This document shows positions 34,139 to 45,517 of a stretch of DNA of 64,000 bases, piece by piece (the stretch's first letter is position 1; every line of letters begins with the position of its first letter). The notes beneath the pieces were generated by a model. It ran no database searches, was not told the origin of the DNA, and saw only the letters and a list, made by a program, of their open reading frames with translations. Origin of the DNA: Puccinia triticina (taxonomy: Eukaryota; Basidiomycota; Pucciniomycetes; Pucciniales; Pucciniaceae); the NCBI RefSeq assembly GCF_026914185.1, contig NC_070561.1, forward strand, positions 6,014,001 to 6,078,000. Direction: 5' to 3'. The position numbers and the translations under genes are program-made.

Positions 34139-34160
34139 TGTCACACAAACGTACGGCCGT
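34139..34160. repeat. Left half of a palindrome split by E2, ending in TSD CGT
   Basis: The plus strand reads GTGTCACACAAACGTACGGC then CGT. The mirror half lies at 57468-57488 after the element. Removing E2 with one CGT restores a perfect palindrome of 44 bases starting ACTGTG and ending CACAGT. Confidence 0.9.
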
Positions 34161-34695
34161 CACTACAAACATGGATGAATTTGGGAAAGCATATATTGAT
34201 CAATATGGCATATATTGATCAAATTATATTGATCATTTTTTTTTTTTTTTTTGAAATTTCCCTTTAATTTGTTTCCTTCCTGCAACATCATAACCCTTCT
34301 ATCATCTCTCTTTCTCTTGATTTCCTCCTTTCTTAGTTTTCAACCATAGTAAAAGCTTCATTTTGTTGCCAGATCAAAGAGTCATTTTTACATACTCATG
34401 TGAATTATTCCTGAGAAAAAATAGTCTGTTAAGTCAGGCAGGGAGGGGAAGGGGGGAGGAGGAATGGGGAGGCATGAATTATTGTCACTTGAACCTTGCA
34501 GAAGTGTTGAAATCTACTTTCCAAAAAAAAAAAAAAAAAAAAAACAGAAAAACAATCAGTCTCAATATATCTTGCTACATCAATTTTGTCCAAATTTAAT
34601 GGTTTGTATACGTGACTCATCATATCCAATATCCTAAATTTCTACTAGGCCTGAGATTGATTTAACGTTTGTACCAGATTTGAGTAAGGTGTCTT
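34161..34695. repeat. E2 left terminal inverted repeat
   Basis: 535 bp. It carries ATATTGATCAATAT words near the end, a T tract, a G-rich tract at about 34436-34472 with several runs of three or more G that could form a quadruplex, and a 22-A tract near 34526. The inner boundary is AAGGTGTCTT, mirrored by AAGACACCTT at 56972. Confidence 0.9.
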
Positions 34696-35980
34696 ATATC
34701 ATGGAAGAACTCCCACGCTGTGCTCAGATATAGTGGGAGAAACACGAGGAAACTACCAAATCAGTGGTATTTGGCAACTGATCACATTGTGGTTGCTACA
34801 TTTGGGGGGTTTGAGGTCATTCAAGGTACACCATGATCCGTTGAGGCCATTTGATCATTTTTGTACCAATATCATGGAAGAACTCCCACACTGCGCTGAG
34901 ATATAGTGGCAGGAACACCAAGAAACTACCAAATTAGTGATATTTGGCAATCGATCACATTGTAGCTGCTACATTTGGGGGTTTTGTGGTCATTCAAGGT
35001 ACAAAGTGAATCTTTAAGGGCATGTGAACAGTTTGGTACCAATATCATGGAAGAACTCCCATGCTGCACTGAGATATAGTGGGAGAAACACCAGGAAACT
35101 ACCAAATTAGTGATATTTGGCAACGGATCACATTGTAGCTGCCACTTTTGGGGGTTTTGTGGTCATTCAAGGTACAAATTGGGACTTTGAGGGCATGTGA
35201 ACATTTTGGTACCAATATCATGGAAGAACTCCCACGCTGCGCTGAGATATAGTGGCAGAAACACCAAGAAACTACCAAATTAGTCAACTTTGGCAACTGA
35301 TCACATTGTGTCTGCTACATTTGGAGGTTTTGAGGTCATTCAAGGTACACCATGATCCATTAGGGCCATTTGATCAATTTTGTACCAATATCATGGAAGA
35401 ACTCCCACGCTGCGCTGAGATATAGTGGGAGAAACACCAGGAAACTACCAAATTAGTGATATTTGGCAACTGATCACATTGTGGCCGCTACATTTGGGGT
35501 TTTTGTGGTCATTCAAGTTACACAATGAATCTTTGAATGCATCTGAACATTTTGATACCAATATCATGGAAGAACTCCCATGCTGCGCTGAGATATAGTG
35601 GCAGAAACACCAAGAAACTACCAAATTAGTCATATTTGGCAACTGATCACGTTGTGGCTGCTACATTTGGGGGTTTTGTGGTCCTTCAAGGTACACCATG
35701 AATCTTTGAGGGCATGCAAACATTTTGGTACCAATATCATGGAAGAACTTTCATGCTGCGCTGAGATATAGTGGCAGAAACACCAAGAAACTACCAAATT
35801 AGTCATATTTGGCAACTGATCACATTGTGGCTGCTAAATTTGGGGGTTTTGAGGTCATTCAAGGTACACCATAATCCGTTGAGGCCATTTGATCATTTTT
35901 GTACCAATATCATGGAAGAACTCCCATGCTGCACTGAGATATTGTGGCAGAAACACCAAGAAACTACCAAATTAGTGATA
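34696..35980. repeat. Satellite A array in E2, first block
   Basis: About 7.4 units marked by ATCATGGAAGAACTCCCA. Spacing between marks at 34871, 35044, 35217 and 35390 is exactly 173. It is broken by Helitron H1 at GATA|TTT. Confidence 0.93.
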
Positions 35981-36628
35981 CTAGAGGCCAAGGCGCCTTC
36001 ACCGCTGCACTCCCAGGTCCCAGTATCTAAGCTTTATGGAATATTTGTGGTACTCATACAATACTCTCTGGATTGTCTATTTATTATGATGCCACAATTA
36101 CTGTAAGCCCCCATCCCTGGAGTCTCACAATAACCTTTCACAAGAGCTATTACAAGTATTACATAAGCTACAAGAGTACTTAGTCTCCTCCTGCTACTTC
36201 CCTAGTCCGGCAGAGAGCTTCACTCTCTCCCGGCTAGGTAAGCTATCTTTCATTCTTCTCATTCCCTTATGATCTAGTTGCACTTACATATGAGAGAGCT
36301 TCACTCTCTCCCGGCTAGATACCTGCAATACAGCCCCTACGTTGGTACCAGACGGTTTCTTAGGCTTTTGCCTTGTCTTTTGTGCCCCTCAACGACGACC
36401 AGTGAAGGACTCAAACGGAGTCCTTACAATTACACTCCTAGCCTAAGTCTGAAAGTTGAAATCCTCTTCCTCAGGATATACATACATACTTTGGAAAGAG
36501 ATTACTTGATTGTAGACATTGATCTGACCAGAGTACTGTTTTCAAAGTTTTATTTAATCCACAAGGAGATGGAATATACTTCTATGATTGAGATTCTCAA
36601 GTTTTCTCAGGCTGGTCTTTAGGCTTTA

Positions 36629-37089
36629 CAGTTGGGTGCAGCATTCCACTGTACAAGGCTTTTGGCTGGTCCCAAATGCTGGGGCCCAAAACCTAAAAAA
36701 TACAGTTTTTTCACGTATTTTTGGGCGGCTGGGACATGGTATGGTGTCCTAGCTATGGTTTTAGACACACCAGACACTCCTGAGAGCACTGCATGAAATT
36801 TTCTGCCTTTATGTGTGGGTTTGGTGCCAACTAGAAGGCATAAGTATGGGTTTAGGAGCCCATAAATATGTACTTATGCCCGTATTTGGGAGGTGGGTCC
36901 CAAAATATGGGCCTTGAACAAACCAAAAAAACAAAATTGGCTGGACCAAATTTGTTGCCACTTTAGATTTGGAATCTACACACCCTGTAGACTCCAAAAA
37001 TATACTCTGTTAGAGTGCTGGACCCCCAACCCAGTCGGGGTTTCAAGTTCTGCGGGTAGCTCTGTACAGTAGAATGCCGCGCGCAACTG
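36629..37089. mobile_element. Tc1/mariner-like MITE with TA duplication
   Basis: 461 bp between TA dinucleotides at 36627-36628 and 37090-37091. Inverted ends read CAGTTGGGTGCAGCATTCCA on the left and, inward from the right, CAGTTGCGCGCGGCATTCTA. CAGT ends with a TA target fit mariner-type MITEs. No transposase. Confidence 0.65.
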
Positions 37090-37364
37090 TAGATGTACCT
37101 TTGAATTGATGTCAAATTATTCTCTGAATTAACAATACCATGAGCCTCAATGTAATCCAAACTTGTACTAAGCTTTGGCTTTGGGGGGGTGGGTTAGGCA
37201 GGTGGTACTCCAAAAAATCTGGAGGGCCTATTTTACTCTGAACTCCATGTTTGTTGGAGCACATGCCTGGGCACTCCAAAATACACCAACATGGGATGCA
37301 ATCCACCTTGATTTTGGCTTTGCACTCCAGTGTGCAAATATGAACTGGAGTAGTCATCAAGCAG

Positions 37365-38045
37365 GGCACACCCCACTTGATGACCAGCTAATGCGCAACT
37401 CTCTCAATGAGCAGTACAGACCAGTCATTGAGCGGTGTGCGACCCGTCAATGGCTGGTACAGATCAGTCTTTGGGAGGTGTGAGACCCCTTAATGGCCGG
37501 TCCAACCGGTCATTGGGAGGTGAGAGATCAATGGCAGGCACTGGCCGGCACCGACCGACCATTGAGAGCTATGAGACCCCTCAATGGCCGCTCCAACCGG
37601 TCATCGGGAGGTGTGAGACCCCTCAATGACTGGTACCAACCGGCCATCAAGAGGTGTGTTACCCCTCCATGGCCGGTCTGACCAGTCATTGAGAGGTGTG
37701 AAACCCCTCGATGGCCGGTCCAACCAGTCTTTGGGAGGTGAGAGACCCCTCGATGACCAGTCAGACCGGCCATCGACGGGTAATATACTGCGGAGTCCCC
37801 TTGATGACCGGTGCAGACCAGCCATTGAGAGGTATGAATCTCCTTGATGCCAGGCTGTTCCGGTCATCAAGAGGTGTTACCTCCCTTGATGACCGCACAG
37901 ACCGCTCATCAAGAGCTATGACTCCCTTCGATGACCGGCACAGACCAGTCATCGGAGAGTAGGAGTGAATCTTCTCAATGCCGGTCTGTACCGGCTGTCG
38001 AGAGGTGTGAGCCCAATACCACTACAGACCGGCATTGAGACGAGA
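37365..38045. repeat. Palindromic minisatellite array 3 (CAATGACCGG family) in H1
   Basis: Modules of CCCCTCGATGACCGGT, spacer, ACCGGTCATTGAGAGGTGTG. It has the same core as arrays 1, 2 and 4. Several open frames on both strands reflect the repeat. Confidence 0.88.
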
Positions 38046-38712
38046 TGGAAACCTCGCGGAGGATGCCTCCCCGGCAAGTGGGGACACAACTACTCACAGC
38101 CACCTGACTGGTCATCTGGAGGATTAAAGCTCTCAAGCTGACCTGTAAACACTTGGATGAGTGTGTACAGGCCTGTACAGGCCGCAGGGCCCTGACAACC
38201 AAGTTGTCAAGTTTTGGTTTCAAGGATGTTAGGGCCCAGGGTGTGTGAGCTTGTTTGGATACTTAAAGGGCTGGGGGGAAGCTGTTTGTCCCCCCAGGGG
38301 ATCTGGTTTTGTCCACCCCCTCCCTGAAGGCCCCCTATTTCATTTGAGTATGCCCCTTCTTGATTTCAAAAACAAAAATTCCAACAAACCCAAACAAAAC
38401 TTTAACAATTTAAAATTGAAACTCACACGAAACAAGAAAATTTAAACTTTGAACTCACACACACAACACAAAAACATTTAAAGTTTGAGCTGACAAAAAA
38501 CAAAAACATTTGAACACAATCAAAACACACAAAAACAATAATTTAAACTCAAACAAACCATAAACTCTGTACTGAAAAAAAAAACTTAAACTTTTTAAAC
38601 TTAAGGAACACAAATTTCCAACTTTTAATTTCTTCTGCCTGCAATTTCAATGAAATGCAGCATGAACCCATGAAGTCAGTTTCTGTGAAACTGTGGTTTT
38701 AATAAACTTGGA

Positions 38713-38985
38713 TTTAGCAACTGATCACATTGTGGCTGCTACATTTGGAGGTTTTGAGGTCATTCAAGGTACACCATGATCCGTTGAGGCCATTTGATCA
38801 TTTTTGTACCAATATCATGGAAGAACTCCCATTCTGCGCTGAGATATAGTGGCAGAAACACCAAGAAACTACCAAATTAGTCATATTGGGCAACTGATCA
38901 CATTGTGGCTGCTACATTTGGAGTTTTTGAGGTAATTCAAGGTACACCATGATCCCCTGAGGCCATTTGATCATTTTTATACCAA
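38713..38985. repeat. Satellite A between H1 and H2
   Basis: About 1.6 units, in phase with the block before H1. It ends at ACCAA|CTAG where H2 begins. Confidence 0.9.
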
Positions 38986-39604
38986 CTAGAGTACACGGCG
39001 GCTTTGCCGCTGCCCCCTCAAGCCTCAACCACTCCAAAGCCCCAAGCCCACACCATCATCACGCACCCGTCCGTAGTCCTTGCCCCAATGCAACCCCAGT
39101 CACAGATGCAGGATCCATATATTTATGATAATTTTAGGAAGTCCTCTCCCAGGATATTTGTGCCCAGATATTTTGAAAATATCTCAGGTTCTAGAATATC
39201 ATATATGACAATTCCATGGTATATTGTAAAAGGGGCTTGATTGATTGACTCCCAAAAATTAAATTCTGACTCCCAAAAAGTAATTTTTAGGAGTCAGAAT
39301 TTAATTCTTCTGCGTAGAATGGGAGTCGGAAATGTAATTTTACCAAAAATTACAATAATAAAGAAAAATTTATAACTTCTCACTGGGGCGCCCAAAGCCC
39401 ACCAAAACTGGGCCTCTCAAGAGCACATGTTGAACTGCACGGCATTAGCACACCCCATTCCTGGGGTGTGCAATGTGGGACTAATTTGATGGATTTACTA
39501 CAAAAGAAATACACCAAAACCTTAGCCATTGTGCTCCAAAGTGCCCCAAACCTTTGCAGCATCAAGTAAATTACTTGTGTGAATACTATTTCAACATTGG
39601 ATGT

Positions 39605-41014
39605 ACTTTGCGCACTGCAAAAAACTTGTCCCGCACTGCAGGGGGCGTCCACTCGACGTCCCCGCCACAGTGCGCGGTAGCTCAAAACGCTTTGCGCACT
39701 GCAAACGCAAAACTATGAAATTCTCACTTTTTTTTCTGCCAGCCGGCAGAGGGAATTTTTCCTGCTCCTCCATCAAATTCTTGGAGGATTTGGAGCCCCC
39801 AGCTGGACACAAAAAAAGGATGAAAAATAAACACAAAAAATAACCTGAGTGCAGGCTCCCGGGCCCCCGGGAGCGCTCCTCCGGGGCTTTCAACCTGCCA
39901 AATACTCACGATCCCCCGATGACAGGCCAGGTGCAGTGCAGATTACCGGTCATCAAGGAGAATATGTACTTCTCTCGATGAACGGGTTTTTTCGGTCATT
40001 GGAAGGAGCACATACTTTACTCGATTACCGAGTCCACCCCGGTCATGGAGAGGAGTAAACCCTTGCCTTGATGACCGGGTCCGTTCCGGTCATTGAGAGA
40101 AGTGTTTTGACCGGAACAGACCCGGTCTTTTAGAGGAGTGCAAACTCTCCTTGATGACCGGGTCTGCTCCGGTTATTGAGAGTATAACATACTCCCCTCG
40201 CCGGTCATTGAGGAGTAACCACTGCCCTCGATGACCGGGTCCGGCTCCTCTCATTGACCAGAGCGCACCCGTTCATTGAGGGGCTATTCTGGACATCATC
40301 AAGAGGGAGTGCATCCTCCCCTTAATGACCAGTTTGTTCTGGTAATTGAGAGAAGTTTTTCTCTCCTCTCAATGACCAGAACGGACCCGGCCATCATGAG
40401 GAGTGTTTCTCTCCTCTCAATGACTGGAACGGACCCGGTCATCGAGGCAAGTGTTTACTCCTCTCCATGAATGGGGTGGACTTGGTCATTGAGTAAAGTA
40501 TGTGCTCCTTCCAATGACCGGAGCAACCCGGTCATCGAGAGGAGTACATATTCTCCTTGATGACCGGTAATCTGCACTGCACCTGGCCGGTCATCGGGGG
40601 ATCCAGTGTGTAGACGCCGCTCAATGACCGGGCTGTGCCGGCCATTGGTAAGGCAGCCGGAGCTTCTGCCCTCAAACTTTGTTTTCGCGGGGCTGTGTAC
40701 CCGATCCGTGAGTATTTGGCAGGTTAAAAGCCCTGGAGGAGCGCTCCCGGGGGCCCGGAAGCCTGCACTCAGGTTATTTTTTGTGTTTATTTTTCATCCT
40801 TTTTTTGTGTCCAGCTGGGGGCTCCAAATCCACCAAGAATTTGATGGAGGAGCAGGAAAAATCCCCTCTGCCTGTGGGCAGAAAAAAAAGTGAGAATTTC
40901 ATAGTTTTGTGTTTGCAGTGCGCGAAGTGTTTTGAGCTACCGCGCACTGTGGCCGCGACGTCAATTTGCCGACCCCCACAGTGCGCGACAAGTTTTTCGC
41001 AGTGCGGGCAGTAA
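39605..41014. repeat. Large foldback with a palindromic minisatellite core
   Basis: Left arm 39605-39910 (CTTTGCGCACTGCAAAAAAC, ... ACAAAAAAAGGATGAAAAAT) is complementary to right arm 40707-41014. Pairing continues into 39911-39965 against about 40545-40600. The centre is minisatellite array 4. No clear target duplication was found. Confidence 0.8.
39911..40650. repeat. Palindromic minisatellite array 4 (CAATGACCGG family)
   Basis: Modules of CTCAATGACCGGAACGGACC-type and complements, the closest of the four arrays to array 1 in sharing GACCGG. It sits at the centre of the foldback. Confidence 0.88.
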
Positions 41015-41041
41015 ATCCGTTCAACATATTATCTAAGTATA

Positions 41042-41500
41042 TTAAATCCACACTTTTGTGGAAATTTGGATCATGGGCTCACCCTCCTCCTTTCCCTGTT
41101 GTTGTTTTTGGCTTTTATAGGGCCGCAATGCAGTCTCCGCGGGAGCAAGTGCACTCTGCCGCCTCAATTCTTTGCGGCACAGGACTTGATTTTTGTGTGC
41201 AGCAGACAGGACATGCTTTGACCAGGTCTTTGTGCCTCCTGATTGGGGACATATGTTACAATAGTACACATTTTCCTTGCAGGTGCAATCTAGCTCAAAC
41301 ATCAAAAGAAAATTCAGTTGGGTTTTCAAGTAGCCAGTAAAGAAGGGAAGATCACTGACCTGGAGGCTGGAGTGCCTAAAGGATGCATGGCAGGGATCTG
41401 CGGCGGAATGAGATGGGCCGGGCCGCAAAGGGGCTGGTGGATTATTGGTTGGATTGGCTGCTGTGCGGGCGAGGTGCCAGAGCTGGGTTGGATGAGGCAA
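41042..41500 (-). pseudogene. Possible captured zinc-finger-like fragment in H2
   Basis: The minus-strand frame contains YYCNICPQSGGTKTWSKHVL then SAAHKNQVLCRKEL. The C-x2-C and H-x5-H spacing resembles a U1-type C2H2 finger. It runs in the sense of the host Helitron. It is short, and no other exon is recognised. Confidence 0.3.
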
Positions 41501-41549
41501 AACTTGGAAGAAACAAGCGCTTCAACTCACGTTGAGTGAGTTCAAGCGG

Positions 41550-42300
41550 GCGTGCCCTATGTATTAGCCCTGTGTCGACCGCAAGACATGTTTTAGCGGC
41601 CTCAAGGGTTCCCCCTATGACGCAGCTAGGCCGGATCGATGGTGGTATGGCCCTGCCCAGGCCCATACCTCATCTGGGCGCCGTTGAGGCGTGTGAGGAA
41701 TTGATTTGACGATGTGACGCACCCCAGGGCACCCACATGTGATGGCGCCTTGGGGACGCTTGCAACCCCAGGGCGCCACAAGTGTGACAGTCCGATGGGC
41801 GTTGTGGCTGCCGGAGCCTCGCCGTGGCAGTCCACCCCGGCGTCCCCATTGCGCCGCGGCCGGTGTCGGCTCTATGACGTACATGGGGGGACCAGGAATT
41901 TTGGTGGCCACCTGGTGTACGCCACAAAGGGCGTCACTGCGACTCTGGGTCACCGTGGCGTCCTTCCGGGCGCCTGCATGGCTGGGAAACCATTTGGTTG
42001 CATTGCCTTTTCTGGATCTGCCCTGCTGTGTACATGAGTTGATGACCTGATGACATGAGGCCATAATAGTGGCGCGTTAATTGTGAGGCGTTGGGCGAGC
42101 AGACGGCTGAAGCAAGTGGAAAACTCTGTATGAATCAATCCCCTTTTTTCAAAGCCGATTTGTGGACGGGGGATATTTGGAATTGTCTCAGGCAGTCCTG
42201 AAACCAATCATCTGTGGGCACCAGTTGGGTGACGGGTTGGTCGCAAAGATAAATAGAGGGGTTGTTGGGTGAGCTCCTCCTCCCCCCAGGTCAAGCTCCC
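41550..42300. other. GC-rich insert in H2, origin unknown
   Basis: GC content jumps over about 41550-42060, with words such as GGGCGCCACAAGTGTGAC and near-palindromic GGCGCC sites. Frames exist on all strands and none is recognisable. It may be a captured host fragment. Confidence 0.35.
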
Positions 42301-42599
42301 CTTTTACATTTGTGCAGGTTGAAATTGACCTCCTTGTGTAACCCCTCCCTTCCTTGCACTTGCTGGGGGCGGTGTGGTAACCCTGTTCCCACTCATATCA
42401 CCATTCTCATATCATACATATCCCTCACATATCCATCATTATTATTCCAGATTCAGATTCTACACCTCATTTTACCCCTAGTCACTCACTCATACCACCC
42501 TGAAATTCCCTTTGGATCAGAAGTTATTAGCATATACAGTTTCATTTGTATTTTCCTGCTTCTCACATTTCATCTACATTACATATTCCAGTCATCATC

Positions 42600-42770
42600 A
42601 CCATAGCTACATATATTACACATTACATAGTGCTCATCATTACTAAATTTCATCTACATTACATAGTGCTCATCATTACTTCACTTCATCATTACATTAC
42701 ATAGTGCTCATCATTACTTCACTTCATCACTACATTTCATCATTGCTCATCTTCAGACCTTGTCACATTG
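42600..42770. repeat. AT-rich tandem repeat, ~45-bp unit
   Basis: Three to four copies of ACATTACATAGTGCTCATCA followed by TTACTTCACTTCATC. Confidence 0.7.
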
Positions 42771-43639
42771 TGCTCATCATGATTTCCCCTTGTTGTATTT
42801 CCTCACATATATACTCCCCTCTATATGTTGTATCCCCACATTGAATTTCTACTCCATACACCCTGTATGACCTTTTCACCACACCATTAGATACACCTTC
42901 ATCAGTACATATTTCACCACACCATTAGATAACATTGCCATTCACACATCTTATACACTTTCATACATACCAGAAATATATCCCCCTGCTCTTTGCCCCC
43001 CGCTACTCCTCCACTCCTCTTCATACCCTACAGGTACAAGTAGTCAGCTCATAGTATTAGTCAGTCTAAGATTATAGTAGTAAAGCCACACCTTTCTTCT
43101 TTTTCTCAGTGTTACACTCATCCCCAGTAGTATTAGTCAGGAAGGCAGCTCTTATATCAGCATCCTTGGCATAGCTTACATTAGTACTAGTTTAGTTATA
43201 CATTTCCCTTCCCAGCTCTATTCTCCCATTTGAGTAGTTCCACAGCGGGAGGTTCACAATACCAAGTTTGGTTCCCCTGTTGCACTTGCGCAGGCTGAAC
43301 AATTGACCCATGCCATTCCCTTTGTGGTGGCCCTGGGATAGAAAAGGATTATAACCTCCCCTTAGCATTTGCCCAGGCTGAGGAAATTTGAAATTTTTTT
43401 TACAACACTTTCACCTCCCCTGCTGCGCTTGCGCAGGCTGAGCAAAATCTCCTGGGTAGAAATCCATTTTTACCCACGCCACTTGCCCTCCTCCATCCCC
43501 TTGCATTTGCAACAGGCAGAGGGGGTTAACCCCGGTCCCTTTTCATTCATGGTTCATGGATTGGGGGATCAGTCTGAGACATTTATGTTTGGGGACTTTA
43601 ATTTGTCAGAATACTGGCTCATCTTCTTCGCTCACAGTC

Positions 43640-43885
43640 TTCCTTTTTCCATCACTGATTAGTGATGCCCTAACCCCCCCCCCCCCCTTTTTTTTTAATC
43701 TATCATCTTCCATCACAATGTGTGATGTGGTATTTATTTCCATCAATTATTTATTGATGCTTTCCATCACAAGATTGTGATGTGTATTTTCTCTTTCCAT
43801 TGTTAAGTTACAATGCCTTCTACATGTTAATGTTTCTTTAACATGTGTCTATCTCTCCTTCCATCTCATGTGAGATGTCTGTTTT
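43640..43885. repeat. String of seven different short hairpins
   Basis: Successive stem-loops are mostly preceded by TTCC: ATCACTGATTAGTGAT, ATCACAATGTGTGAT, ATCAATTATTTATTGAT, ATCACAAGATTGTGAT, ATTGTTAAGTTACAAT, ACATGTTAATGTTTCT...TTAACATGT and CATCTCATGTGAGATG. Stem sequences differ from hairpin to hairpin while pairing is kept. Confidence 0.7.
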
Positions 43886-44277
43886 GTTTGTTTTGTCACT
43901 TAGGCCCCCTTTGGATCTTGCAAGGGGGCTCTCTAGTGGTGACTACATATTTCCTCTGCTTGTATTTGAAATCAAATCATCAAGTCAGAGCCCAAACTAC
44001 TCAGACCCATCTTTGCTCCTTGGTCCAATCTCAAGACCCCTCAAGATTGAAACTCTCACCACATCGAACCCCTTTTCTCTGACTGAAAATCTAACATAAT
44101 TTAAATTTTCACGGCAGTCAAGTCAAACATACTCCTGTCTGAAAATATGGGAAATGGGGAAAAGCAGAATTGGGCCTTGGCACCACTATTGGGCCCCTTT
44201 TGGGGCCTTTTGGGGAAAGGAGGAGGGTGAACCCATGATCCAAATTTCCACAAAAGTGTGGATTTAATATACTTAGA

Positions 44278-45517
44278 TATCATGGAAGAACTCCCATGCT
44301 GCGCTGAGATATAGTGGCAGAAACAACAAGAAACTATCAAATGAGTGATATTTGGCAACTGATAAAATTGTGGCTGCTACATTTGGGGGTTTTGTGGTCA
44401 TTCAAGGTACACCATGATCCCTTGAGGCCATTTGATCATTTTTATACCAATATCATGGAAGAACTCCCATGCTGCGCTGAGATATAGTGGGAGAAACACC
44501 AGGAAACCACCAAATTAGTGATATTTGGCAACAGATCACATTGTAGCTGCTAAATTTGGGGTTTTGTGGTCATTCAAGGTACAGATTGGGACTTTGAGGG
44601 CATGTGAACATTTAATTTGGTAGTTTCTTGGTGTTTCTGCCAGCGTGGGAGGTCTTCCATGATACTGGTAACAAAATAATCAGATGCCCTCAAAGATTCA
44701 TTTTTTACCTTGAATGACCACAAAACCCCCAAATGTATTAGCCACAATGTGATCAGTTGCCAAATATCACTAATTTGGTAGTTTCTTGGTGTTTCTGCCA
44801 CTATATCTCGGCGCAGCGTGGGATTTCTTCCATGATATTGGTACCAAAATGATCAAATGCGGTCAAAGATTCATTGTGTACCTTGAATGACCACAAAACC
44901 CCCAAATGTAGCAGCCACAACGTGATCAGTTGCCAAATATCACTAATTTGGTAGTTTCTTTGTGTTTCTGCCACTATATCTCAGCGCAGCATGGGAGTTC
45001 TTCCATGATATTGGTATAAAAATGATCAAATGGCCCCAAGGGATCATGATGTATCTTGAATGACCTCAAAACTTCCAAATATAGCAGCTACAATGTGATC
45101 CTTTGCCAAATATCACTAATTTGGTAGTTTTCTGGTGTTTTTCCCACTATATCTCAGCGCAGGGTGGGAGTTCTTCCATGATATTGGTGCCAAAATGTTT
45201 ACATGCCATCAAGGATTCATTGTGTACCTTGAATGACCACAAAACCCCCAAATGTAGCAGCCACAATGTGATCAGTTGCCAAATATGACTAATTTTGTAG
45301 TTTCTTGGTGTTTCTGCCACTATATCTCAGCGCAGCGTGGTAGTTCTTCCATTATATTGGTACCAAAATGTTCGCATGCCCTCAAAGATTTATTGTGTAC
45401 CTTGAATGACCACAAAACCCCCAAATGTAGCAGCCACAATGTGATCAGTTGCCAAATATCACTAATTTGGTAGTCTCTTGGTGTTTCTGCCACAATATCT
45501 CAGTGCAGCATGGGAGT
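44278..45517. repeat. Satellite A, two opposed blocks
   Basis: About two units run in the left-block orientation to about 44610. After a junction at GTGAACATTTAATTTGGTAG about five units run in the opposite orientation to 45517. Confidence 0.88.

Larger units (their letters stand above)
35981..38712 (-). mobile_element. Helitron H1 (non-autonomous), A|T target in satellite
   Basis: 2732 bp, minus orientation. The 5' end (right side) reads TCCAAGTTTATTAAAACCAC and the 3' end (left side) reads a degenerate GC hairpin followed by CTTGGCCTCTAG. It lies between A and T, and satellite A continues in phase on both sides. It contains a mariner-like MITE and a palindromic minisatellite, and no Rep/helicase frame. 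Confidence 0.85.
38986..44277 (-). mobile_element. Helitron H2 (non-autonomous, composite), A|T target in satellite
   Basis: 5292 bp, minus orientation. The 5' end (right) is TCTAAGTATATTAAATCCAC. The 3' end (left) is hairpin GCGGCAAAGCCGC, then CGTGTACTCTAG. The flanks ACCAA and TATCATGG rejoin as normal satellite. A second copy of the 5'-terminal ~65 bp lies inverted at 41032-41096, so a nested or rearranged Helitron may be included. It carries a foldback, minisatellite array 4, AT-rich tandem repeats and serial hairpins. Confidence 0.82.

Noticed and set aside
41032..44277. Interval considered as a TIR transposon because its ends are inverted copies
   Set aside because: The ends match the Helitron 5' terminus shared with H3, the target is A|T and there is no duplication; reading the right end as the Helitron 5' end explains more.
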